In this document: positions 36,059 through 43,279 of the stretch, piece by piece
Position numbering within the stretch: the stretch's first letter is position 1
How the letters are laid out: every line of letters begins with the position of its first letter
Source of the DNA: an uncultured Planococcus sp.
Lineage (GTDB): Bacteria > Bacillota > Bacilli > Bacillales_A > Planococcaceae
Direction of reading: 5' to 3'
NCBI GenBank assembly: GCA_947502505.1
Contig: CANNAE010000002.1
Location: forward strand, 62,001 to 126,000
Length of the DNA stretch: 64,000 bases
Made by a program: the position numbers and the translations under genes
Notes under the pieces: model-generated
The model's database searches: none
Told to the model about the DNA's origin: nothing
Seen by the model: the letters and a program-made list of their open reading frames with translations, nothing else

Positions 36059-37078
36059 TCAAATGATGGTTTTTCCATTTTGGGCAAGCGCAAAATGAAT
36101 GCTGTGCTGGAGCGTGCGGAAACAGTCATATCCTGACAGGTCTACGCCCGCTTCTGTTATGGTCATGCTGGTGTGCGGCGAAATGCCGGCCAGTATAGTC
36201 TTTGTTCCGATGAGCGAAGCGGCAGAGCCCAACTTTTCGATTAGCATCGCCGCGTGCTGGTTGAAGCTCTCATTAAGGCCGGTCAAATCGAGCAGCAAGT
36301 AGCGCGCTTTGTATTTCGGCAAATTCTCAAGCGTTTTGACCAATAATTCCTCGGCACGCGCTTCATCGTATCGCCCAAGAAGCGGGACGACGACAATATC
36401 TTCCAGTACCGGGATGAGCGGCGACGAGATTTCGCTGATCATATCGTGAAGATCTGCAGTTTTCTCGTCCACAAGCTGCTCCAATTCGCGGATTTTCTCC
36501 GATTCCTTGCGGCGTGCCAAGGAATGGATATTTTTTTCGATGGTCTCATCTGACGGGAAATAACGAATCAAGCACTCTTCATGCCCTTCAATCTGGGACT
36601 GGACGACTTCGTACCATATGCTGCGCCCCAAAAGCGAGCTGAAAATGCCGGCATAATGAGCCGGCAAAAAACTGCCGCCGGTCTTCTTGCCTTGCGCGAG
36701 ATTGATCTGGTATTCCCAGCTATTTTTCAAAGTTACTTCCAATGTCCCTGCTGCTTCATCCAAATTGTGAATGGATGCTACTCCCCATCCAGCCGATGCG
36801 TATGTATTAGTGATGAGTTCAGATGCTTTTATCGCCGATATGCCGCCCATGTTGTGGAAATACGCTCCCACTACTTGGCCTTGACGAAATCCGGTAGACT
36901 CCAAAACGACAGCTGCCGCTTCTTCCCCGGAAATTTCCTCGATGGAATCAAAAAACATTTTCATTGCAGTGGATGTCCAAAACAGGACGGAATTCTGCCC
37001 TTCAAACAAGAAGCGCCCTTGCGAGAGGTCCCACTCAAAATCCAGGCCGCCTACGTTTATCTTCGGTTGTTGCGTCAT
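36059..37078 (-). CDS. V4R-like plus STAS domain regulatory protein
   Basis: 339 residues in two parts. The N-terminal ~195 residues resemble 4-vinyl-reductase/XylR-N type sensory domains (FFDSIEEISGEEAAAVVLESTGFRQG; NSWEYQINLAQGKKTGGSFLPAHYAGIFSSLLGR). After a helical linker (KESEKIRELEQLVDEKTADLHDMI) comes a C-terminal STAS domain like RsbR-type stressosome proteins (VPLLGRYDEARAEELLVKTLENLPKYKARYLLLDLTGL). It may feed a chemical signal to a sigma-B-like partner-switch cascade; the ligand is unknown. ATG 37078 has GGGGAGG. Confidence 0.78.
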   Translation of the reverse strand: MTQQPKINVGGLDFEWDLSQGRFLFEGQNSVLFWTSTAMKMFFDSIEEISGEEAAAVVLESTGFRQGQVVGAYFHNMGGISAIKASELITNTYASAGWGVASIHNLDEAAGTLEVTLKNSWEYQINLAQGKKTGGSFLPAHYAGIFSSLLGRSIWYEVVQSQIEGHEECLIRYFPSDETIEKNIHSLARRKESEKIRELEQLVDEKTADLHDMISEISSPLIPVLEDIVVVPLLGRYDEARAEELLVKTLENLPKYKARYLLLDLTGLNESFNQHAAMLIEKLGSAASLIGTKTILAGISPHTSMTITEAGVDLSGYDCFRTLQHSIHFALAQNGKTII

Positions 37079-37114
37079 TGTATAGCCAACCTCCCCATTT
37101 AGTCCTATCCACTA

Positions 37115-37143
37115 ATCATACGATAGCCGGCTATCCCCAGCAA
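37115..37143 (-). promoter_or_regulatory. Promoter with perfect palindrome for the V4R-STAS gene
   Basis: TTGCTG (37138-37143), 17-base spacer, TATGAT (37115-37120) on the minus strand. The spacer contains the perfect 14-bp palindrome GATAGCCGGCTATC (37122-37135), a likely operator. Confidence 0.65.
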
Positions 37144-37151
37144 GTTCTAAT

Positions 37152-37178
37152 GTTTTAAAGCTAGCAGATTAAGGAATA
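37152..37178 (+). promoter_or_regulatory. Candidate sigma-B promoter for the 37.2-37.9 kb stress genes
   Basis: GTTTTA, 15-base spacer, GGAATA; one or two mismatches from the sigma-B consensus GTTTAA/GGGTAT. The downstream GSP26-like gene supports stress control. Confidence 0.45.
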
Positions 37179-37212
37179 GAAGGAGAAGAAAGCTAAAGGA
37201 GAGGTGCTAACG

Positions 37213-37443
37213 ATGGCAGAAGAAAAACGTTTCAACGAAAAGGAACGCAAATCAAGCGATGGGGCTCCGATGGACAATCCTGAGCAAATCAAGACAGATA
37301 AAGAAACCATGACAGAAATGCACGAAGAAGAAATGAACGTGGATTCCATTCCTTTGGAAGATTTGAAGCAGGACATGGAAGACGAAAAAAACCCACGGGA
37401 CAGCAAAGATGATTCAGCCAGCGAGGAAAAACATCCAGAATGA
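37213..37443 (+). CDS. Small acidic hydrophilic protein (76 aa)
   Basis: 76 residues, almost wholly charged or polar (AEEKRFNEKERKSSDGAP; EEMNVDSIPLEDLKQDME), without a recognisable domain and probably disordered. ATG 37213 has GGAGAGG. It lies 63 bases before a GSP26-like gene, behind a candidate sigma-B promoter, so a general stress role is possible. Unknown function. Confidence 0.68.
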   Translation: MAEEKRFNEKERKSSDGAPMDNPEQIKTDKETMTEMHEEEMNVDSIPLEDLKQDMEDEKNPRDSKDDSASEEKHPE

Positions 37444-37506
37444 TTTTTCCTGCAGGCTTTTGAATGCAATTTCCTTAACAGAATTTCCACAAAGGAGAGA
37501 TTATGA

Positions 37507-37929
37507 ATGGCACAAGAACAACTGAAACAGCAAGCATTGAAAATCATGGAAGACAGCATGATCGGGACCTTGGCGACGATCAAGGAAAATAAGCCGCATT
37601 CCCGTTACATGACGTTCTTTAACGATGAGTTTACTTTATACACAGCGACCAGCAAGCAAACACAAAAAGTAGATGAACTGGAACAAAACCCGAACGCCCA
37701 TATCCTGCTCGGCTATGAAGGCGAAGGCATCGGCGATAGCTTCCTAGAAATCGAAGGGCAGATGTCGTTGCGTGATGACCAAGAGCTGATTGATAAAGTA
37801 TGGAATGAACATTTAAACGGTTGGTTCGACGGTCCTGAAGACCCGAACTTGATCATCTTGGCGATTACGCCAACACGCGTCCGCTTGATGAACCGTAAAG
37901 GCAAAGATCCACAAACAATCGAACTATAA
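37507..37929 (+). CDS. General stress protein 26-like FMN-binding protein
   Basis: 140 residues of the pyridoxamine 5'-phosphate oxidase split-barrel superfamily (MIGTLATIKENKPHSRYMTFF; LYTATSKQTQKVDELEQNPNAHILLGYEG). Such GSP26/YdaG-like proteins bind FMN or FAD and belong to the sigma-B general stress response in Bacillus. The enzymatic activity is unknown. ATG 37507 is preceded by AAAGGAGAG. It has its own bidirectional terminator shared with nsrR. Confidence 0.87.
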   Translation: MAQEQLKQQALKIMEDSMIGTLATIKENKPHSRYMTFFNDEFTLYTATSKQTQKVDELEQNPNAHILLGYEGEGIGDSFLEIEGQMSLRDDQELIDKVWNEHLNGWFDGPEDPNLIILAITPTRVRLMNRKGKDPQTIEL

Positions 37930-37931
37930 AC

Positions 37932-37960
37932 AAAAAGCCTCCAATTCTGGAGGCTTTTTT
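37932..37960. terminator. Bidirectional terminator between GSP26-like gene and nsrR
   Basis: AAAAAGCCTCCA, loop ATTC, TGGAGGCTTTTTT. Confidence 0.93.
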
Positions 37961-38393
37961 ACGTGCGTAGCAAATCGCGCAATCCTTCTTTATTAAACAG
38001 CAAATCTTGCAAGCTATATTCATCTAATACTGCCAAATAGGCGTTCAGCGCTTTCCCAAGAACACCCCGAAGCCCGCAGATAGGGGAAATCGGGCACATA
38101 TTGGTCTCCGGATTGAAACATTCCACCAAGTGGAAATCTTCTTCCATTTTACGGACGACCTTGCCGACATTGATGTTCTCGGGACGGTCCGCCAAACGAA
38201 TGCCGCCTCCCCTGCCCCTGACCGTCTCGATAAATCCCGCTTTGCCGAGTTCGAATGTCACTTTCATCAAATGGTTTTTCGATATATGATAAGCATCGGA
38301 AATTTCCTGTATGGTTGTCAGTTTGCCATCTTCTTTTGTTCCCAAATAGATGAGTACGCGCAATGAATAATCCGTATACATCGTCAATCTCAT
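37959..38393 (-). CDS. nsrR: Nitric-oxide-sensing Rrf2-family repressor NsrR
   Basis: 144 residues with the Rrf2 winged HTH (MYTDYSLRVLIYLGTKEDGKL; ISKNHLMKVTFELGKAGFIETVRGRGGGIRLA). Cysteines 92, 100 and 106 and aspartate 8 sit exactly where Bacillus NsrR holds its [4Fe-4S] cluster. ATG 38393 has AAGGTG; a longer frame from 38456 is unlikely. It is divergent from hmp, with an NsrR-type dyad between, so NO-dependent derepression of hmp is expected. Confidence 0.93.
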   Translation of the reverse strand: MRLTMYTDYSLRVLIYLGTKEDGKLTTIQEISDAYHISKNHLMKVTFELGKAGFIETVRGRGGGIRLADRPENINVGKVVRKMEEDFHLVECFNPETNMCPISPICGLRGVLGKALNAYLAVLDEYSLQDLLFNKEGLRDLLRT

Positions 38394-38531
38394 TGGTTTC
38401 ACCTTCCCTGCACGTTTATTATACGCGCCGCTATAATTTCTGGAAAGGAAACACATCTGCAGAATCGGGGCTTTTTCAGCCCATTATTCCATGTGTGACT
38501 TTTCTGTGAAATGAAATGTGTCCAAATTTTA

Positions 38532-38554
38532 AAGATGTATTTTAAATATATCTT
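38532..38554. promoter_or_regulatory. NsrR operator in the nsrR-hmp intergenic region
   Basis: A 23-bp dyad with arms AAGATGTATTT and AAATATATCTT, one mismatch, matching the known Bacillus NsrR site form. It lies 56 bases ahead of the hmp start, with a TATAGT -10 box at 38572. Confidence 0.85.
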
Positions 38555-38609
38555 TTAAATCCCTTTCGGTTTATAGTGGGATTATAGAAAACAAAAGGAG
38601 AGATTGACT

Positions 38610-39791
38610 ATGTTATCCGAACAAACAAGAACCATCGTCAAATCCACTGCCCCTGTATTAGCTGAACACGGAAAAACCATTACAACCGTTTTTTACAGCA
38701 ATATGTTCGAAGCGCATCCGGAACTCTTAAATATTTTTAACCAAGCCAACCAGAAACAAGGCCGCCAGCAAACGGCGCTTGCCAATACAGTGTATGCCGC
38801 TGCCGTGCACATCGATAATCTCGAAGCGATCCTTCCAGCAGTCGTCCAGATCGCCAATAAACACGTCAGTCTCGGCGTTAAGGCGGAACATTACCCAATC
38901 GTCGGGGAATATTTGCTGAAAGCGATTAAAGAAGTGCTCGGCGATGCCGCGACAGATGAGGTCATCAACGCTTGGGCAGAAGCATACGGCGTCATCGCCG
39001 ATGTCTTCATCAGCATTGAGAACGGCATGTACGAGAAATCCGAAACCCAGGAAAACGGCTGGAGCTTCTTCAAAGACTTCACGATTGCACGTAAAGTGAA
39101 AGAAAGTGAAAACATCACTTCTTTCTATTTGAAACCGGCTGATGGCAAGAATGTGCCAAGCTACGATGCTGGCCAATACATCACGGTCCGCCTCGCAATC
39201 CCTGGAGAAGAGTTCCTTTTCAACCGCCAATACAGCTTGTCACAAGCATCACGTCCAGATGAGTTCCGTATTTCCGTCAAACGCGAAGCCGATAACGACC
39301 CGAACGGAATGGTTTCCGTTTATCTGCATGAACAAATGAACGAAGGCGACCGCATCGAAGTCAGCGCGCCTGCCGGCGAATTCGTGCTCGACACGAAACG
39401 CGATACGCCTGTCGCTTTCGTCAGCGGCGGTGTGGGCATCACTCCGATGATGAGCATGTTCGAAACGGTGGCAACACAAACACCGGAACGCCCAGTTTCC
39501 TTCCTTCATGCAGCACGCAACGAAACTTTGCACGCCTTCGACAAAGACGTCCAAAAATACGTCGCGACGATGGACAATGCCAAATACAAAACTTTGTATT
39601 CCGATGAACCTCAAGGCTATATCACGCGCGACATCTTAGAAGACATGGTCGATGCAAGCGGTGAAGTCTACGTCTGCGGGCCGGTTCCATTCATGGAGAA
39701 AATGATCAGCGAATTGCGCGCACTCGGCATGTCCGATGAGCAAATCCATTATGAATTCTTCGGCCCTGCCGTCGCCCTGCAATCCGTCTAA
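38610..39791 (+). CDS. hmp: Flavohemoglobin, nitric oxide dioxygenase
   Basis: 393 residues: globin domain with Tyr29, Gln53 and proximal His85, then an FAD domain (RQYSLSQA; GMVSVYLHEQMNEGD) and an NAD domain (FVSGGVGITPMMSMFE; VYVCGPVPFME). It converts NO plus O2 to nitrate using NADH. ATG 38610 has AAAAGGAGAG. It has its own terminator and is controlled from the NsrR site upstream. Confidence 0.97.
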   Translation: MLSEQTRTIVKSTAPVLAEHGKTITTVFYSNMFEAHPELLNIFNQANQKQGRQQTALANTVYAAAVHIDNLEAILPAVVQIANKHVSLGVKAEHYPIVGEYLLKAIKEVLGDAATDEVINAWAEAYGVIADVFISIENGMYEKSETQENGWSFFKDFTIARKVKESENITSFYLKPADGKNVPSYDAGQYITVRLAIPGEEFLFNRQYSLSQASRPDEFRISVKREADNDPNGMVSVYLHEQMNEGDRIEVSAPAGEFVLDTKRDTPVAFVSGGVGITPMMSMFETVATQTPERPVSFLHAARNETLHAFDKDVQKYVATMDNAKYKTLYSDEPQGYITRDILEDMVDASGEVYVCGPVPFMEKMISELRALGMSDEQIHYEFFGPAVALQSV

Positions 39792-39796
39792 ACAGT

Positions 39797-39832
39797 AAAA
39801 GCCGCTTTCCTGAATTGGGAAGCGGCTTTTTT
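39797..39832 (+). terminator. Terminator of hmp
   Basis: AAAAGCCGCTTTCC / GGGAAGCGGCTTTT hairpin with loop TGAATT and T6. Confidence 0.93.
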
Positions 39833-39887
39833 GATGCTTGGCAGTCCCACCCACTTCCGGTAGCATGGAGAAAAAGGGGGAATCGAG

Positions 39888-40568
39888 ATGCAGTTGCCTA
39901 TGGCTGCCAAACAAGCACTTCAAATGCAATCCGTCATCGTTGACCGCAGTCCATCCCATCCCTTTTCTTCCAATTCCCAAATATTGATTGAAGAATTAAA
40001 GGATTGGTGCGGGACGGAAAACAACGGAGTCGCGGTTTCTTATTTTTTCCGGCAAATCGCCTTGTTCGTGACAGCTCAATTCACCTTAATCCATCAGCAT
40101 GGAGGCTATTTTAAGACGCCGCCTGAAAACCTGCGCTTTGGCCGGATGCACAATTACGGCTTGCCGCTCATGTCGTTTCACGTCGAGTCAGCTGACTTCG
40201 TTGAAATAACTGCCGGACAAAGAAACGAAGCTTTCCGCTATGTATTGATCGGGCAAACAAGCGCGCTGCTTGAGCAGCTGCGCCGCCACGCAAAGATTTC
40301 ACCCATTACGTGCTGGGAAAACGTGCTCGGTTCACTTGCCTGGTATTATGCCACTCTTCAACAGCAGCATCCACGGATCGCCGCTGAAGATATCGACTGG
40401 CTGATGGATGACCGGAATTGGGAACCGCTGCGCAAGTCGCAATGGCGAAATTTCATCGGCACGATGCCGCTTGAACGGGCCGTTTCCGAGCCGATGCGTA
40501 AAACCTGCTGTTTGTACAAAGAACTGGATGCATTTGATACTTGTACTTTCTGCCCCCAACCCCATTAA
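39888..40568 (+). CDS. FhuF-like (2Fe-2S) siderophore-iron reductase
   Basis: 226 residues ending with CCLYKELDAFDTCTFCPQPH. This is the FhuF spacing C-C-x10-C-x2-C that binds a [2Fe-2S] cluster. FhuF proteins reduce ferric iron from hydroxamate siderophores. No obvious Fur box was found upstream and no siderophore transporter is adjacent, so the physiological substrate remains open. ATG 39888 follows AAGGGGG. Own bidirectional terminator. Confidence 0.82.
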   Translation: MQLPMAAKQALQMQSVIVDRSPSHPFSSNSQILIEELKDWCGTENNGVAVSYFFRQIALFVTAQFTLIHQHGGYFKTPPENLRFGRMHNYGLPLMSFHVESADFVEITAGQRNEAFRYVLIGQTSALLEQLRRHAKISPITCWENVLGSLAWYYATLQQQHPRIAAEDIDWLMDDRNWEPLRKSQWRNFIGTMPLERAVSEPMRKTCCLYKELDAFDTCTFCPQPH

Positions 40569-40602
40569 AAAAAGCTCTGGCATCAGCGCCAGAGCTTTTT
40601 GT
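40569..40602. terminator. Bidirectional terminator at 40.6 kb
   Basis: AAAAAGCTCTGGC / GCCAGAGCTTTTT with a short loop, shared by the FhuF-like gene and the convergent aeRF1-family gene. Confidence 0.92.
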
Positions 40603-41465
40603 TATTTCTCAAATACTTCGTGCAAGATTTTATCTGCACTGTTATTGATCAAGTTTTTGTGGATGCAGCTTTCCGGTTTTTTGTGGAGCACTTTTGCAAA
40701 TGATTGGGCATGTTCAGCTTCCCCGATGACGTGGATCTCTTCCCAGCGCCGATCTTTTTTCAGCTTCTCGATCTTAGACCCCATGTCTTTATAGAAACGG
40801 TCGAGGTTTTCTTTCAGGCGGTGGTCCAGTTCATCTGTCGGGCTGCCCCCCCCGCTGCCGCCGATGACCGGGCTGTTTCCGCCGGCTGCCCCGCCGCCAG
40901 TCGATCCAGCGCCGCTGCGTCCTTGGATGCGCCCGGAGCTTCTGACGCCTTTTTGCTCTGTCCATACTTCAAGGCCTGCATCGAATTCATAATACACTTC
41001 TTCATTGACGATGCCGACAGAGGTATCCAGCACTCGGATGCCTTTGAAACTCGGCAGGATTACGCCTGCATACGGGTATGCTTTGTAAATATAACGCAAT
41101 TGGTCGAGCGCGGGTTTGTTTTCCCATTGGAAGTCGGTTTTGACGGAAATCTGCAGATGCTTAACCCAGAATAAATCGTCTTGAGTGGATGCAAAAATAA
41201 CGACACCCTTTTGGAGGTCGCCTTGATTGTCCGTTATTTCCTTTTCCACTTTCTTGCGTAATTCCTTATAGGCTTTCAATTCTTCTTCATCTTTAGAGGC
41301 GGTCAAATACTCATCAAGGCGCTTCAGTCCATTCTTCAGCTGAATCTTCCAGGCCCCGTTCTGCGCTTCACGGTCTGCCGGGTTGGTATTGAGGTATACA
41401 CTCAACACACAGCGGTCTTCGCACTCAAATTGCTTCAGTTCTTGGATTTCGTCGTATAATGTCAT
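40602..41465 (-). CDS. aeRF1-type release-factor-like protein (VLRF1 family)
   Basis: 287 residues with the arrangement of bacterial VLRF1/aeRF1 proteins: N-terminal QFECEDRCVLSVYLNTNPADRE, a middle PSFKGIRVLDTSVGIVNEEVYYEF, and an N-linked helix bundle at the end. In the place where eRF1 carries GGQ there is a glycine-rich loop (about 180-208: RIQGRSGAGSTGGGAAGG, then NSPVIGGSGGGS). Possibly a ribosome-rescue factor; activity is not shown by sequence. ATG 41465 has GGAGGATG. Confidence 0.78.
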   Translation of the reverse strand: MTLYDEIQELKQFECEDRCVLSVYLNTNPADREAQNGAWKIQLKNGLKRLDEYLTASKDEEELKAYKELRKKVEKEITDNQGDLQKGVVIFASTQDDLFWVKHLQISVKTDFQWENKPALDQLRYIYKAYPYAGVILPSFKGIRVLDTSVGIVNEEVYYEFDAGLEVWTEQKGVRSSGRIQGRSGAGSTGGGAAGGNSPVIGGSGGGSPTDELDHRLKENLDRFYKDMGSKIEKLKKDRRWEEIHVIGEAEHAQSFAKVLHKKPESCIHKNLINNSADKILHEVFEK

Positions 41466-41627
41466 TCACCCATCATCCTCCTTTAATCCGTACTTGTTAC
41501 CTCAATACCCCAACCGCTCCTGCTTAAACAGAGGCTGCCGCTTCTTTTTTTAATATTCGAACGTTTAGAAGCCCTTGATGGTGGTAAACACTGAGTAGCA
41601 CCAAAAATGACAAGGAGTGAATCATTC

Positions 41628-41939
41628 ATGGAAAACGTTGATAAAAAAGTAGAAGAGAAATTGAGCAATACAGACAACAAAAAGAAAGAACAAATCTTGG
41701 CTGAGTTTTCAACTTTCATCGACTATTTAGGCAATAAAGTCGAAATGGGCGAAAAAATGGGCTTGAGCGAAGAGCGCTTGGCACAACTGGCATCTAAAGT
41801 CGGCGACTATCTTTCTAAAAAAGAAGAACCGAAAAATAGCGAAGAGTACCTCTTGCAGCGCTTATGGCAAGTAGGCGACAAAGAAGAGCAGCACATGCTC
41901 GCACATATGCTAGTCAAATTGGCTAAAGAACAAAACTAA
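41628..41939 (+). CDS. DUF3243 family protein (103 aa)
   Basis: 103 residues, mostly helical: DKKVEEKLSNTDNKKKEQIL, FIDYLGNKVEMGEKMGLSEERL and LLQRLWQVGDKEEQHMLAHMLVKLA. It resembles YmfJ-type DUF3243 proteins; function unknown. ATG 41628 has AAGGAG with a 9-base spacer. It shares a terminator with the convergent MFS gene. Confidence 0.8.
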   Translation: MENVDKKVEEKLSNTDNKKKEQILAEFSTFIDYLGNKVEMGEKMGLSEERLAQLASKVGDYLSKKEEPKNSEEYLLQRLWQVGDKEEQHMLAHMLVKLAKEQN

Positions 41940-41945
41940 TCACAC

Positions 41946-41979
41946 AAAAAGCCTGAGCTTAACCGCTCAGGCTTTTTTT
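41946..41979. terminator. Bidirectional terminator at 41.9 kb
   Basis: AAAAAGCCTGAGC, loop TTAACC, GCTCAGGCTTTTTTT. It overlaps the stop of the leftward MFS gene. Confidence 0.92.
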
Positions 41980-43252
41980 ATGTGTTCGCAACCGTTCTTC
42001 TATCGTATAAATGGAACATCCACAGGTAAACGAACCCGCTCAATACCGCAAAGCTGCCGAGGATGATAAATGTCCAGCCGAACCCGAACCAGGCGGTCAT
42101 CGGTATCGAGATCGGCGCAATCATCCGCCCGATCGTATAACGCAGGCTTGCCGCCGCAAAATACTGACCGCGCATGGTTTCTGGCGCCAACTTCGAAATA
42201 AAGCTTTGCTGCAGCCCGACAATCATCAATTCGGCAAATGTGAAAATCGCCATGGCCACGAAGAACAGCCAAAACCAGGATGATATCGGGAAAATCGCCA
42301 TCGACAAACCAAATAATAAGGCCGAGCAGAAAAACACCCATTTCTCCGGGAATTTGGTCATCCAACGCGTAACAATCACGGTCAAGAGCGCCACGATCAA
42401 GCCATTTTCCGCCAGCAGGATGCCAAAAGAAGTTTCTCCGGTCACGGACCATTCACGCCCAAGAAAATCGAGAATCGTTTGGCGGTCGATCGTTTCCTGC
42501 AAATAAACCGGAATGACAAGATCCAATTGCATAAAGGTCTGTGCACCCAAGACACCAGCGACCACAAACAGCAAAAACACACGGTCTTTTACAATGATGC
42601 CGTAATCTTTCACTTGCGTCAGCAAGGCGCCTCTCCAGCCGGTCGCCTCTCCCTCTTTCCATTTCTCCATGACTTCCGCCGATAAGGTCTCTTCTGTATA
42701 AAGGCGCAATAACAGCCCAAGCAGCACCGAAATGACGGCAACCGCCAGCAGCAATTCAAAGCGGTAGGAGAAGAACAACACCGCCCCGAATAAAGGCCCG
42801 ATGACGACGGCAATATTTAACGTCGTATAGAAGACCGCGAACACATCGCTTCGGTATTTTTCCGGAATGACATCCGCAATCATTGCTTGGCTCGCCGGCC
42901 AGTAAAGTGAACCGCACATGCCGGCCAGTGTAAACGCCGCGAAACTGAGCTCCGGGGAAGTGAGCCACGGGGAATTGGCTAGAGCGAATAGCAAGAACGC
43001 AAAGCCTTGCGCTATAGCCGCAGACACAAGCATGCGCTTGCGCCCGAAACGGTCAGCAAAATAGCCGCCAAATAAATTGGCAGCCACGGAAAAGATTTGG
43101 GAGACAATCAGCAACAGGCCTGCCATCCCTTTCCCGAATTCTTCCGCAAAATAAATCGCCAAGAACGGGAACACCATCCAAAAACTCGTATTCATGAAAA
43201 ACTCGCCCACTAGCCGGACTTTCAGGCTGCGGTTCCAATCCTTGATCTTCAT
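41978..43252 (-). CDS. MFS transporter (drug-efflux type)
   Basis: 424 residues with twelve helices and the MFS loop motif GGYFADRFGRKRML near 62-75. The second half has a matching internal region. Likely exporter of small molecules; substrate unknown. Its start at 43252 lies 28 bases after the helicase stop, so the two may be cotranscribed. No strong regulator is adjacent. Confidence 0.88.
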   Translation of the reverse strand: MKIKDWNRSLKVRLVGEFFMNTSFWMVFPFLAIYFAEEFGKGMAGLLLIVSQIFSVAANLFGGYFADRFGRKRMLVSAAIAQGFAFLLFALANSPWLTSPELSFAAFTLAGMCGSLYWPASQAMIADVIPEKYRSDVFAVFYTTLNIAVVIGPLFGAVLFFSYRFELLLAVAVISVLLGLLLRLYTEETLSAEVMEKWKEGEATGWRGALLTQVKDYGIIVKDRVFLLFVVAGVLGAQTFMQLDLVIPVYLQETIDRQTILDFLGREWSVTGETSFGILLAENGLIVALLTVIVTRWMTKFPEKWVFFCSALLFGLSMAIFPISSWFWLFFVAMAIFTFAELMIVGLQQSFISKLAPETMRGQYFAAASLRYTIGRMIAPISIPMTAWFGFGWTFIILGSFAVLSGFVYLWMFHLYDRRTVANT

Positions 43253-43279
43253 TTATATTGCCTCGCTTTTCTGCCTTTC

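Noticed and set aside
39833..39887. Fur box upstream of the FhuF-like gene
   Set aside because: No 19-bp inverted repeat resembling GATAATGATTATC was found.
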